A DNA stretch of 64,000 nucleotides from Verrucomicrobia subdivision 3 bacterium UBA693 (lineage in GTDB: Bacteria > Verrucomicrobiota > Verrucomicrobiia > Limisphaerales > UBA8199), in the NCBI GenBank assembly GCA_002298785.1, contig DBMR01000052.1, forward strand, positions 16,652 through 80,651, read 5' to 3'. The position numbers and the translations under genes were made by a program. A model generated the notes under the pieces. The model was given only the letters and a program-made list of their open reading frames with translations, did not search any database and had not been told where the DNA came from. Numbering within the stretch: the stretch's first letter is position 1; the number at the start of each line of letters is the position of its first letter. This document shows, in pieces, positions 43,969 to 53,230 of this stretch.

Positions 43969-46900
43969 ATGGCCAACACGGTAAAAATACTGGTGGTGGA
44001 GGACGAGGCCGTCGTTTCCATGCACGTGATTAGCCGGCTGAAGTCCATGGGCTACGAAGTGCCCGGCGGCGCGGCAACTTCCGAGGAGGCATTGCGGCTT
44101 GCCGAAGCGCACCATCCCCAACTCGTGCTCATGGATATCCGCATCCGGGGCAAAGTTGACGGCATTGACACGGCGGTGGAATTGCGCAGACGCTGGCAAA
44201 TTCCGGTCATCTTTGTTACGGCCTACGCCGAGGACGGCACGCTGGAGCGCGCGAAGCAGGCCGAGCCGCTGGGTTACATCCTGAAACCGTTTGAGGACCG
44301 GGAACTCAAGACGGTGATCGAAATCGCGCTGCACAAGCACCGCAGCGAACAGGAGCTGCGCCGGGCGCATCGGCTGTTCGCCGTCCTGAGCCAGGTCAAC
44401 CAGGCGATCGTCCGAGAGCGTCATCAGCCGGAACTATTTCGAAAAATCTGCGAGATCGCAGTGGAAAATGGTCACTGCGCCCTCTGTTGGATTTGCCGGC
44501 TGGATGAAAGCACGGGGCGCATGGTGCCCATTGCTTCGAATGGGCGTAGTCCCGAAGACCTGGAGAACCTGGCGTTTTACACGGAAAAAATCCCGGATTT
44601 CACCTATCCATCGTCGGTTTGTTACCGTTCCGGGGAGACTTGCTGTGTGCGGGGCGCCGATCCGGTCGAGGATCTGTGCCGATTAGGCAGCTTGCTCCGC
44701 GCCCGCGGCTATCACTCCTGCGCATCGTTACCCTTGCGGCGGCAGGAGGAGGTCCACGGCATCATGATTTTGGTGGCGCGGGCGCCGGATTTTTTCCAGG
44801 AACGCGAGCAGTCGCTTTTGGAAGAGGTGGCGCTGGATGTTTCCTATGCGCTCGACCAGATGGACAAGGAAGCGTACCGGCAGCGGTTGGAGTCGGCGTG
44901 GCGGGAAAGCGAAGAACGCTACCGGCGGTTGGTGGAAAGCTCCAAAGACAGCATCCTGGTGCATCGGGAAGGTCGAATATTGTTCGCGAACACCGCGGCG
45001 GCCGAGCTTGCCGGCGCGTCTTGCTCGATGGAGTTGAAAGGCCGATCCCTGTTAGAGTTCGTGCCGGAGGAGGCGCGGGAGCGCATTGCCGCCATCATCT
45101 TCCGGGCGACTACGGGCGTGTTCACGCCGCTGCAGGAGCAGCGCATTCAAAGATTGGATGGAGCTATCCGGGAGGTGGAGGTTGCCTCCAGCCCCATGGT
45201 CTACGAAGGGCAGGCCGCTTTCCTGGTGGTGATTCGGGATCTAACGGAGCGGCGGCAGATTGAAACGGCGCTGCGCGAGAGCGAAGCGCGGTTTCGTACC
45301 GTGTTTGAAAACGCCCCGGCGGCAGTCGCTGTGTTTCGACAGGGGAAGATAATCTATGCCAATCCCAAAGTGCTCGAGCTTTGGGGCTATCAAGATCCAT
45401 CGGAAATAGTCGGGCACTCGGTGTTGAAGCTGGTGAGCCCGGAGGTCCGGGACGAAATTGCTGAAATGGCTCGCCGGCGCGAAGCGGGACAGCCGGTGGC
45501 CTGGGAGTATGACTCAGTCGGAATGCGGCGGGACGGCTCCCGGTTCTATTTTCACAATGCGGTCGCACGGTCGGAATTCGAAGGCAGCCCGGCGTTTTTC
45601 TCCATCGTCACAGACATTACCGCGCGCAAACAGGCGGAGGAACGCATCCAGGAACAAGCGGCCTTGCTGGATATCGCCCATGATGCGATCGCGGTCTTTG
45701 ACATGGACAATCGAGTCCAGTTCTGGAATCCGGCCGCCGAACGGGTATTTGGCTGGAAGGCCAGCGAAATGATCGGGCAGACACGGTTTGCGCAACTCGC
45801 GTATCGCGACTGTCTGGAGCAGGTGAAGGAAGCCCGCAAACAGGTGCTGGCCGAGGGGAGCTGGATTGGAGAACTGCCTTTGCGCGATAAGAACGATCGA
45901 AAAGTCCTGGTGCGCAGCAGCCGGACCCTGGTCCGCGATAAGCAGGGGGAGCCCAAAGCCGTGCTGGTGGTCAATACCGATTTGACCGAGCAAAAGCAGG
46001 TGGAAGCTCAATTAATGCGGGCCCAGCGGATCGAGAGCGTCGGGCGTCTCGCCAGCGGCGTGGCCCACGATCTGAACAACATCCTCGCGCCCATCCTGAT
46101 GCTCACAGATTTGCTCCGACCCAAATTGAAAGAGGCTGAGGATCGAGCCACGCTCGAGCTGATGAAGACCAACTCCCAGCGCGGGGCGGATATCGTGCGT
46201 CAGTTGCTCATTTACAGCCGGGGTGACGCCGAGCAGATGGTGGAACTGGACTTGCGGCGGCAGGTGCGGGAAATCATCAAAATGGCGCGGGAAACCTTCC
46301 CCAAGTCCATCCAGTTTGAAGCGCATTTGCCTGCTGACGTCCCGCTCGTAAAGGGTGATCCCACGCAAATCCACCAGGTGCTGCTGAACCTGGTGGTCAA
46401 TGCGCGTGACGCCATGCCGATGGGAGGTTCGATCGCCATCGGCCTGGAGGGAATGATCCTGGAGGAAGACCTCGCCCAAAGGTATCCCGGGGCCAAACCA
46501 GGCCCCTACGTGGTGCTCAAAGTGGTAGACACCGGAAGCGGCATCGCTCCAGACATCATCGATAAAATCTTTGACCCATTCTTCACCACCAAGACTGCTG
46601 AAAAGGGCACGGGGCTCGGTCTTTCGACGGTGATGGGGATCGCCAAAGGGCATCATGGCTTTGTTCAGGTCCAGAGCCAGCTTGGACGAGGCACCGAGTT
46701 CCTGGTTTATCTGCCTTCCTGCAATGGGGCGAGCACTCAGGAGGAAGATGGCGGCTCGGTGCCCGAGGTAAGTGGTTCGGGTGAATTGTTGTTATTCATC
46801 GACGACGAAGAGGTGTTGCGGCTGCAAACCCGGAGATGGCTGGAAAGCAAAGGATACAAGGTCCTGGTGGCCGCGGATGGACTTGAGGCCCTCGGGCTTT

Positions 46901-47163
46901 ACACGCGCCGGCAGCAGGAAGTTCAGGCCGTGTTCGTCGATCTTTGGATGCCGTACATGGATGGATTATCCACCATCCGGCAACTGCGGAAGATCAGCGC
47001 GGATGTGCCGATCATTGCCATGAGCGGGCTGCCGCAGTTTGAGGAGGAATTGCAGCGCTCGAACGCTCCGGTCCAGGCCTTCCTGCCCAAACCCTGGTCG
47101 CCACAGCAACTGTCGCGCGTGTTGCGGGGAGTGCTCGAGTCGAATGGCCGAGGACGGAGTTGA
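43969..47163 (+). CDS. Hybrid sensor kinase with two receiver domains
   Basis: 1064 residues. Order: an N-terminal receiver (about 5-120, D56 in LVLMDIRIRG), a GAF-like region (about 145-290, GARLVAH-type residues, CYRSGETCC), three PAS domains (about 305-425, 432-555, 560-685), then a histidine kinase with VAHDLNNILAPILMLTD (H700). The ATPase has VVNARDAMPMGG and DTGSGIAP/GTGLGLSTVMGIAK. The C-terminal receiver has D991 in VFVDLWMPYMDG. No membrane segment is visible, so it senses a cytoplasmic signal or receives one from the neighbouring HisKA_2 kinase. It is a phosphorelay hub. Confidence 0.94.
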   Translation: MANTVKILVVEDEAVVSMHVISRLKSMGYEVPGGAATSEEALRLAEAHHPQLVLMDIRIRGKVDGIDTAVELRRRWQIPVIFVTAYAEDGTLERAKQAEPLGYILKPFEDRELKTVIEIALHKHRSEQELRRAHRLFAVLSQVNQAIVRERHQPELFRKICEIAVENGHCALCWICRLDESTGRMVPIASNGRSPEDLENLAFYTEKIPDFTYPSSVCYRSGETCCVRGADPVEDLCRLGSLLRARGYHSCASLPLRRQEEVHGIMILVARAPDFFQEREQSLLEEVALDVSYALDQMDKEAYRQRLESAWRESEERYRRLVESSKDSILVHREGRILFANTAAAELAGASCSMELKGRSLLEFVPEEARERIAAIIFRATTGVFTPLQEQRIQRLDGAIREVEVASSPMVYEGQAAFLVVIRDLTERRQIETALRESEARFRTVFENAPAAVAVFRQGKIIYANPKVLELWGYQDPSEIVGHSVLKLVSPEVRDEIAEMARRREAGQPVAWEYDSVGMRRDGSRFYFHNAVARSEFEGSPAFFSIVTDITARKQAEERIQEQAALLDIAHDAIAVFDMDNRVQFWNPAAERVFGWKASEMIGQTRFAQLAYRDCLEQVKEARKQVLAEGSWIGELPLRDKNDRKVLVRSSRTLVRDKQGEPKAVLVVNTDLTEQKQVEAQLMRAQRIESVGRLASGVAHDLNNILAPILMLTDLLRPKLKEAEDRATLELMKTNSQRGADIVRQLLIYSRGDAEQMVELDLRRQVREIIKMARETFPKSIQFEAHLPADVPLVKGDPTQIHQVLLNLVVNARDAMPMGGSIAIGLEGMILEEDLAQRYPGAKPGPYVVLKVVDTGSGIAPDIIDKIFDPFFTTKTAEKGTGLGLSTVMGIAKGHHGFVQVQSQLGRGTEFLVYLPSCNGASTQEEDGGSVPEVSGSGELLLFIDDEEVLRLQTRRWLESKGYKVLVAADGLEALGLYTRRQQEVQAVFVDLWMPYMDGLSTIRQLRKISADVPIIAMSGLPQFEEELQRSNAPVQAFLPKPWSPQQLSRVLRGVLESNGRGRS

Positions 47164-47221
47164 CGGTTGCCGGAGACCGGCGGCCGGCTGAAGTTCAGGA
47201 TGACGCTTTTGCCGCCGGGCT

Positions 47222-48595
47222 TTAACTGCGTGGCCAGAAGCGCATCAGCATACGCTGCGGCGGTTGTAGCAGCACTTCCCGGAGCAGGTCCTCGAGGCTC
47301 GCGGCTTGCGGTTCATCCAGCCGACGCGCCAGCACCAGTGTTACCGCAAACGCCAGCATCGCACCCCCAAAGAAGATGGTGAAGCGATTCCAGGAAAGCC
47401 CCAGGGCGATCCAGGACCGATCTCCCACGGCATCGATAAGGAGTCCCCAGGCCACAGGCGCGACTCCCAGGGTGACGTTGTTGAGCACCGAATAAATGGC
47501 GAAGAAATGGTTGCGGCCCATCGGCGGAACGATGGCCATGGCCAGGCGAGTGTTGGACATCTGCACCAGGGCGGCAAGCAGGCCCACCAGGAATTGCAGC
47601 AGCAACACCGCCAGGAGGCTGGCCGAGAAAGCGCCTCCGGCCATGCACATCCACCCTCCCAGCGTCGCCACCCAGACGACGAAACAGAAGGTCAACACGG
47701 GCTTGCTCCCCAGCCGATCCAGCCTGGAACCCAGGAACCAAAGACTGCTCAGGCCGCCGATGAAGGCCATCGAACTGACCAGCAAAATGCGTCCTTCCGG
47801 CAAGCCGCCTGCTGACTTTAAGAAGGCGACAATAAACGCGGTCACGCCACCGTAAGCCACAGACCACGCCACCACCATGTTGAGAAGTTTCTTGAAGGGC
47901 GGGTGGCGCAGCATGGCCAGCCACGGCACCGGCCCGCGTGAGGCCCGGACCTCATCGGGGATCGGCACATCCGGAATCCGCTTGAGAAAACTCAAGCTGA
48001 TGGCTCCGGTGACGGCGCTGAAACCGAACAACAAAGCAAATTGCCAGCCTCGCGGAGTGCCCGAGAGGCAGAGCGCGGCCACGAGGAACGTGAAAAAACT
48101 GGCGAAGTTCTGAACGGCGGCATCCCGGGAAAGGTATTTCCCACGCAACGAAGCCGGCACGAGCGCCGTGATCCAGGGCAACCAGGCGCAACTCGAAATT
48201 CCCCGCGAAAGGTTGAAGCAAAACAGCAACACCAGGATCAACGCGAGGCGATTGCGCGGGTCGAGGAAGAATTCGGTGAGCGGCACCGCCGCCATGGCGA
48301 AGATGAACATCACCCGCGTGCCCCAACCGGCGTAAACGAAACGACGGAAACCCAGGCGAGGGATGTGGCTGGCGGCCGGGATTTGAAAAATCACCAGCAG
48401 CGGCATCATGCCGGCGATGATGCCCAGTACTGTGGCGCTGGCTTCCAGGGTCTTGGCATATAACACCATGGGACTGCTCAGCACGATCTGGAACGAAAGC
48501 GCGTTGAACGCCGAAAATAAATAGGCGTTGTGCAGACCGGGCGGAAACTGCTCTGGTGTCTCCCCAGCGTTCGGATTAGGCGCGGCTTCGGGCAT
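47222..48595 (-). CDS. Major facilitator superfamily transporter
   Basis: 457 residues from ATG 48595 (MPEAAPNPNAGETPEQF), with about 12 hydrophobic segments in two halves. The A-like motif between helices 2 and 3 (PRLGFRRFVYAGWGTRVM) is present in relaxed form, and GSRLDRLGSKPVLTF marks the equivalent in the second half. LFCFNLSRGISSCAWLPWITALVP resembles MFS proteins of verrucomicrobia and planctomycetes. The substrate is unknown. A hairpin covers the ribosome-binding region (48598-48618). Confidence 0.9.
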   Translation of the reverse strand: MPEAAPNPNAGETPEQFPPGLHNAYLFSAFNALSFQIVLSSPMVLYAKTLEASATVLGIIAGMMPLLVIFQIPAASHIPRLGFRRFVYAGWGTRVMFIFAMAAVPLTEFFLDPRNRLALILVLLFCFNLSRGISSCAWLPWITALVPASLRGKYLSRDAAVQNFASFFTFLVAALCLSGTPRGWQFALLFGFSAVTGAISLSFLKRIPDVPIPDEVRASRGPVPWLAMLRHPPFKKLLNMVVAWSVAYGGVTAFIVAFLKSAGGLPEGRILLVSSMAFIGGLSSLWFLGSRLDRLGSKPVLTFCFVVWVATLGGWMCMAGGAFSASLLAVLLLQFLVGLLAALVQMSNTRLAMAIVPPMGRNHFFAIYSVLNNVTLGVAPVAWGLLIDAVGDRSWIALGLSWNRFTIFFGGAMLAFAVTLVLARRLDEPQAASLEDLLREVLLQPPQRMLMRFWPRS

Positions 48596-48597
48596 CA

Positions 48598-48618
48598 CAC
48601 CTGCCCACCGGGCAGGTG
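48598..48618 (-). promoter_or_regulatory. Hairpin hiding the ribosome-binding site of the MFS gene
   Basis: CACCTGCCC (48598-48606) pairs with GGGCAGGTG (48610-48618): nine perfect pairs with a three-base loop. On the minus strand the stem ends two bases before the ATG at 48595 and contains the Shine-Dalgarno-like AGGTG. Folding in mRNA would mask the site, so translation may depend on a helper, temperature or a ligand. If translation began at 48643 instead, the stem would be inside the coding region. Confidence 0.55.
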
Positions 48619-48776
48619 CATTACCATAAGCAACTGCGGTCAAAAATGAAATGGAATCCCATTCAACCCAGCGGGATCACTTTCATCACGGCTTGGTGAA
48701 GACCAGGGACGGTTTCGTTCAATCCCGGCTCTTTATCGGCTTGGCCGGGAGACGAGCCGCATGCTAAGCTGTTAGC

Positions 48777-49343
48777 ATGAAGTTCTTCCTCCATCGTTGG
48801 CAGCGCTGGTTCGTGCTTGCTGGCCTCACGCTGGTTTTGGCTGGATGTTCGGAATCCAAACCACCGGCCGGCAACGTCGAGCCGATGCTGATTCAGCCCC
48901 GGGTGGCGGTGGGGAAAGTGCATGCCGGGATGACCGTGGACCAGGTGATCACCGCTATCGGCGAACCCAAACGTCGAACGCAGACCGCTCTGACCTACCC
49001 GGAATATGGACTGGCGGTGATGCACGATCAGCAGGGAAGAATCGTGGCGGTTCTCGGTGGAGATGTTATGGGTCCCAATGGTCCCTTTGCCGCTGCCTTT
49101 GGTGGGCGGACTAAAGAGGGTGTGGGGATGAATTCCACCTCAGAAGAGATCATCGCAGCCTTTGGAGAACCTGAGGCCCGGGAGAGAACCGGTCCACGCA
49201 TCGAGTCGATTCGTTATCCGCGTCAGGGGCTGAGCTTCACGCTCGAGCGGAATCGGGTCTATCACGTCATCGTGCGCCTGGGAGAAGAAGCGCCGTCCGA
49301 AAGCATCACTTTGGATTTGGCGCCACCGGCCGACAAGAAATGA
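48777..49343 (+). CDS. Hypothetical lipoprotein, SmpA/OmlA-like repeats
   Basis: 188 residues. Lipoprotein signal with Cys in LTLVLAGCSESKPP (residue 22). Two similar blocks follow: VAVGKVHAGMTVDQVITAIGEPKRRTQ and GVGMNSTSEEIIAAFGEPEARERTG, each of the form small/Met/Thr-xx-(E/Q)xx-(I/F)GEPxxR, the pattern of SmpA/BamE-like domains. Each block ends in a beta strand (YGLAVMHDQQGRIVAVLGG, QGLSFTLERNRVYHVIVRL). A role in outer-membrane assembly is inferred only. It converges with the TolC-family gene. Confidence 0.75.
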   Translation: MKFFLHRWQRWFVLAGLTLVLAGCSESKPPAGNVEPMLIQPRVAVGKVHAGMTVDQVITAIGEPKRRTQTALTYPEYGLAVMHDQQGRIVAVLGGDVMGPNGPFAAAFGGRTKEGVGMNSTSEEIIAAFGEPEARERTGPRIESIRYPRQGLSFTLERNRVYHVIVRLGEEAPSESITLDLAPPADKK

Positions 49344-49391
49344 TGCCGGCCACAATGCGGAAATGCTGAACCTGGTGCCGGGCAACCCGGT

Positions 49392-50804
49392 TTACTGAGC
49401 GTTCGTGGGGAGATTCGCTCCCACGGCGCGGCGCAGCCGGGCCCGGGCCGCGGCGTATTCGTGCAGGGCCAGCGCCTGTGTGGTGCGCGCGTCGGTGAGT
49501 GCCGTCTGCGCTCCCAGCACATCCAGTTGAGTCCCGGTGCCGGCGTCGCTGCGCGCGGTGGCCAGGCGCAGAGTTTCGTCGGCCGCTTCCAACACCTTTT
49601 TTTGCGACTCGAGCACTTCCTTGGCTTCGATGAAGACGGATACCGCCGTGCGCACTTCCAGCTCGATTTGTCGCCGGGTATTTTCTTGCTCCACGGCGTT
49701 GCGGCCGAGGTTTGCGTTGGCCTCGATCACCCGGCCTCGGGTGCTCCCGCCGTCGAACAGGTCCCAGCTTAACTGCACTCCAGCCATCCAACCGTGCAGG
49801 ACACGGTCCAGGTCGGTGCTGAATATGGAATTCTTCGCTTCGTAACCTCCGAACGCTTGCAGGCTGGGTTTGTAACCGGCACGGGCGCTGACCAGGTTTT
49901 CTTTCAAGACCGCCCCGGATTTGCGCAGCGCCCCCAGTTCCGGGCGCCGGACCAGGGCCTCGTTCAGCGCCGTTGGCAAATCGATCTCCAGCGGTTCCGG
50001 CGTCAATTTGTCCGAGAGCACGAGCGGGATGTCTTCCGGCGCGTGTTGTGGCACGTCCAATCCCAATTGATTAGCGAGGTTGTTTTTGCTGATGCGAAAG
50101 AGGTTGCGCGCGCGGATCAGTTTGGGCCGCGCGTTGGCCAGTTCGACTTCGGCGCGCAGAACATTGTAACGGGGCACGGTGCCCGCTTCGAGCCGGCGAC
50201 GCGTATCCAACAGCTCCTGCTCCAGGAGTTTTACCGACGCCTCCTGCACGGTGATCTGTTCCGCGGCCAGCAGCACGGCATAATAAGCCAGCTCCACGTC
50301 CAGCACTGCGTTTGCCAGGGAAGTCTGGTAGTTCAGCATGGCCGCCTGCCGCATCAGTTTCGCGGCGCGCACGCTGGCGACCATACGGCCTCCCTCATAG
50401 ATGCTTTGCACGAGTCGGACCCCGGATTGCCAGCTTTGATCATTGCCGAAGGTGAAGCCGGGGATTGGCAGGGGCGGCTGTTCGACGGCGGAAGGTTGCC
50501 GGGCGGCATAATCGCCACCGATCTGGAGCCTGGGCAAGGCGATCGCCCGGGTTTGCAAGACTACACCTTCATTGGCTTCTAGATCCTTCCGGGCCTTTTG
50601 AATGGAGGGATTGTGCTCCAGGGCGATATTCAACGCATCGCTAAGGCTCAGCGGTTGAGTGGGAACGGCATTGGTTTGATCCGCCGCGAGTACAGAGAGC
50701 GACACACACAGGAATACATAGATCAGCCACCCGGAAATTACCCGTGCGGGACCTTTACCCGGCCACGTGTCACAAACCGTGTGTCGCTTTACAACCTGTT
50801 TCAT
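49392..50804 (-). CDS. TolC family outer-membrane efflux channel
   Basis: 470 residues. A signal peptide (about residues 20-41, VISGWLIYVFLCVSLSVLAADQ) precedes long heptad-like helices of the outer-membrane factor fold: LSLSDALNIALEHNPSIQKARKDLEANEG, then ALPRLQIGGDYAARQ and RLEAGTVPRYNVLRAEVELANARPKLIRARNLFRISKNNLANQLGL. The same pattern repeats in the second half (DAGTGTQLDVLGAQTALTDARTTQALALHEYAAARARLRRAVG). These form the trimeric beta-barrel and periplasmic tunnel. No membrane-fusion or pump gene is next to it, so its partner is elsewhere. Confidence 0.94.
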   Translation of the reverse strand: MKQVVKRHTVCDTWPGKGPARVISGWLIYVFLCVSLSVLAADQTNAVPTQPLSLSDALNIALEHNPSIQKARKDLEANEGVVLQTRAIALPRLQIGGDYAARQPSAVEQPPLPIPGFTFGNDQSWQSGVRLVQSIYEGGRMVASVRAAKLMRQAAMLNYQTSLANAVLDVELAYYAVLLAAEQITVQEASVKLLEQELLDTRRRLEAGTVPRYNVLRAEVELANARPKLIRARNLFRISKNNLANQLGLDVPQHAPEDIPLVLSDKLTPEPLEIDLPTALNEALVRRPELGALRKSGAVLKENLVSARAGYKPSLQAFGGYEAKNSIFSTDLDRVLHGWMAGVQLSWDLFDGGSTRGRVIEANANLGRNAVEQENTRRQIELEVRTAVSVFIEAKEVLESQKKVLEAADETLRLATARSDAGTGTQLDVLGAQTALTDARTTQALALHEYAAARARLRRAVGANLPTNAQ

Positions 50805-50922
50805 TTCTTAGTTGGTTTTCCTGCAGAACCATGGTTTCCCGCCGGTCTCGAGCCGGACGAATGTTCACGGTTTTAAACCTCGCGCCCGGCGCAGGCAACT
50901 TTAATTCATGAACGCCCCGATC

Positions 50923-52740
50923 TTAACGTTGGCTAGCTTCGTCCGCAGGCGGCATTGTTGGGGCTTGGTCGTCGTTTCCAGTAGACGCGGGTTCGTCGTC
51001 TGGCAGGTCAGGGGAGGGGACCATCTGGGATTCCGAGCCCGGCATGGGTTCCGCTTGCAGGGATTTTGATTTCCTGGGGATGATGTTTCCGGCTTCGTCG
51101 AACACGGGGAACCAACGTTGGCGATCCGCCTCGTTGCCGAGTTGGGTCCTGCGATTCCGGCGCACGAGCGCCTTATAGAACAGATCGGCGGTTTGCGGGT
51201 CGCGATACTTCAGCCAGGTGCCTCCTTGCCAGAGTATGCGAGCCGTCAGGTCGTCGTTGTCTGGCAGCAGGCTGGCAGCCTCCCACGCAAGAAGGGCGGC
51301 CTGGTAGCGGTAATGAAAGCGCTGCGGGGGATCTGCCACGTGCTGGGCCGCACGCTGCAATTCGTTTTCGCTGGGCGGCGCCACCTGGGTCTTTTCCGCG
51401 GTACGCTCTCCGAGCACAGAGTCCATATCGAAAGCGCCGCCGTTGATAAACCAATCCGGTTCCAGCGCGGTGCCGAGCAATTCCATGCCGTTGGTGCGGG
51501 CGATGAAGGCAGCTTCAAAGAGGGCCTGGGCGCGGGTTCGGGTGTCGAGACTTTCATCGTGGCCGCTCCGCAAACTTCGAACCAGGGCCTGCCAGCTCGG
51601 GTGCAATTCCGGCGGGTAATAGCCTCCCGCTTCATCACCCCGCATCGAGCGGGTTAGACGACGCGCCAGCAGGTGTCGAATTTGTTGACGAGGGTTCGAC
51701 GCGGTTTCCGGGGAATCGATTTTGTCGGTATCGCCTTCCTGCCGAGCAGGGGGTGGGGTGGCGGGCCAATGCTGGTCCACGTAAGTCTTCAACTCGTCTA
51801 CCGTGAGGACTCGTTCGGCGACGTAATACGCGTCACTTTCGTAACCGGAGCGCAGCAAGGCGTCCAGTGCCTGGACGTAATCACGCCGGGCGAGTTGCAG
51901 GACCCCGAGTTCTCCCCGGGTGCGGCGTCTGGCGGAGCCGTCCGGCGTTTCCTCCCCTTCACTATAATATAGACGGTCGAATAGACTGTTCGGCGGAGAA
52001 TTGGTTTGCACCGCCTCCACCAGTGGGAAGGCGGCGGTGAGTCGCGACAAAATCGCCGCAGCCGCGACAACCTTGCCTTTGCGCAAACAGAGCTTGGCTT
52101 GAATCAATTGCGAGACCGGTTGAGCGCTCGACCTTTTGGCCCAGCGTTCCACCAACTCCGGGGCATTGGCCTGATAAGCCGCCAGGGCGAACTGCTCCGC
52201 GCACGCCATGGCGTTCACCCCGGATCGTTCGGCTGCCAGCAGCCAGCGCAGCGTCAGGCGGTTGCGATCATTCCCATCTCCGCCGGTAACCGAGCTTTCC
52301 CACCTTAACGGTTGCGAAATCAGATAGGCGGTAAGGACTTTCTGGACAGGCGCATTCTTCGCCAGGGCGGAGAGCTGTGCCATCGGTGCCTGGAGCGCGC
52401 GTCGGGCAGCGAACCGCAGCGAAGCAACCGCCGATTCGTCCCCGGTGGATAATTGATCGAGATAAAGCAGGATGGCGCGTTCGTATTCATCCTGGCGCAG
52501 GCAAAGCCGGGCTTCCCAACCCAGGCTGGCGGCGCTCAGCCCGGCGCTATCCGAGAACAGCCTGGGTTGACTCGCCAGTTCTCGGACCTTCGCGTAGTAA
52601 GTCCGGGCTTTGTCGAGATCTTCGAGCTCCCAGGATTTGCCCAGCATATATGCCGCCCAGGTGCTCTTGAATTTTCGCTCCTCGGGCGGACGCGCCAGCA
52701 ATCGCTCCCACGCCTGGCGGGCGAGTGTGTTGTCCGACAT
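50923..52740 (-). CDS. Large hypothetical protein, helical-repeat type
   Basis: 605 residues with no signal peptide in the visible start (MSDNTLARQAWERLLARPPEE). Composed mainly of paired helices with TPR/Sel1-like spacing (AWERLLARPPEERKFKSTWAAYMLGKSWELEDLDKARTYYAKVRELASQP; EYERAILLYLDQLS). The tail is low in complexity (DLPDDEPASTGNDDQAPTMPPADEASQR). It starts 12 bases after the small lipoprotein, which itself follows the DUF3142 gene. The three form one operon. I do not know the function. Confidence 0.8.
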   Translation of the reverse strand: MSDNTLARQAWERLLARPPEERKFKSTWAAYMLGKSWELEDLDKARTYYAKVRELASQPRLFSDSAGLSAASLGWEARLCLRQDEYERAILLYLDQLSTGDESAVASLRFAARRALQAPMAQLSALAKNAPVQKVLTAYLISQPLRWESSVTGGDGNDRNRLTLRWLLAAERSGVNAMACAEQFALAAYQANAPELVERWAKRSSAQPVSQLIQAKLCLRKGKVVAAAAILSRLTAAFPLVEAVQTNSPPNSLFDRLYYSEGEETPDGSARRRTRGELGVLQLARRDYVQALDALLRSGYESDAYYVAERVLTVDELKTYVDQHWPATPPPARQEGDTDKIDSPETASNPRQQIRHLLARRLTRSMRGDEAGGYYPPELHPSWQALVRSLRSGHDESLDTRTRAQALFEAAFIARTNGMELLGTALEPDWFINGGAFDMDSVLGERTAEKTQVAPPSENELQRAAQHVADPPQRFHYRYQAALLAWEAASLLPDNDDLTARILWQGGTWLKYRDPQTADLFYKALVRRNRRTQLGNEADRQRWFPVFDEAGNIIPRKSKSLQAEPMPGSESQMVPSPDLPDDEPASTGNDDQAPTMPPADEASQR

Positions 52741-52752
52741 CGCCGGGTTGTG

Positions 52753-53220
52753 CTAGCAGAGCGCGCCCTCAAGGTAATCCGCGAACTCCGGGGGTAATCC
52801 CTCGGGAATGGTCAGGGACGGAAAGGGCGGGAGGTCCGGCTTTTCCGTGCTCTCGACGGCCGCGACCACCTCCGGCTTCTCCAATGACGCCAAATATTCG
52901 TTCAGTCGGTTACGGAATTCCACCAGCGCGGCGCTGACGCGAGCAGCCTCGGCCGGCTTTCGCCCCGCGATTTTCAGGGCGCGTCCGAGGTCGGTGAATT
53001 CAGCCTCGGCAGTTTGCTGGGAGAAGCTGTTCGTCGCCGGTTTGGCCTCAAACCGGGAGGGTTTTATTTCCATGGCCTCGAGTTCCTGCAGGAATCTCGC
53101 GGCGGGCGCATCCAACAAGGCTCCGGAGCCGGAGCCCAGCAGGGTGTTGGGAAACCACGGGCCACAGGCCTCCAATGGCAAGATCACCGAGCCATACACC
53201 ACGCACCACCAAATCCGCAC
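52753..53220 (-). CDS. Hypothetical lipoprotein of the DUF3142 operon
   Basis: The GTG at 53220 (MRIWWCVVYGSVILPLEAC) gives a lipoprotein signal with LEAC, and avoids overlap with the DUF3142 gene; an ATG at 53268 would overlap it by 38 bases. 155 residues. The mature part starts CGPWFPNTLLGSGSGALLDAP, then helical FLQELEAMEI, LGRALKIAGRKPAEAARVSAALVEFRNRLNEYLASL, and a Pro-rich tail ending GLPPEFADYLEGALC. Ten bases separate it from the upstream stop and 12 from the next start. No family recognised. Confidence 0.7.
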   Translation of the reverse strand: MRIWWCVVYGSVILPLEACGPWFPNTLLGSGSGALLDAPAARFLQELEAMEIKPSRFEAKPATNSFSQQTAEAEFTDLGRALKIAGRKPAEAARVSAALVEFRNRLNEYLASLEKPEVVAAVESTEKPDLPPFPSLTIPEGLPPEFADYLEGALC

Positions 53221-53230
53221 CGCTGCTCCT

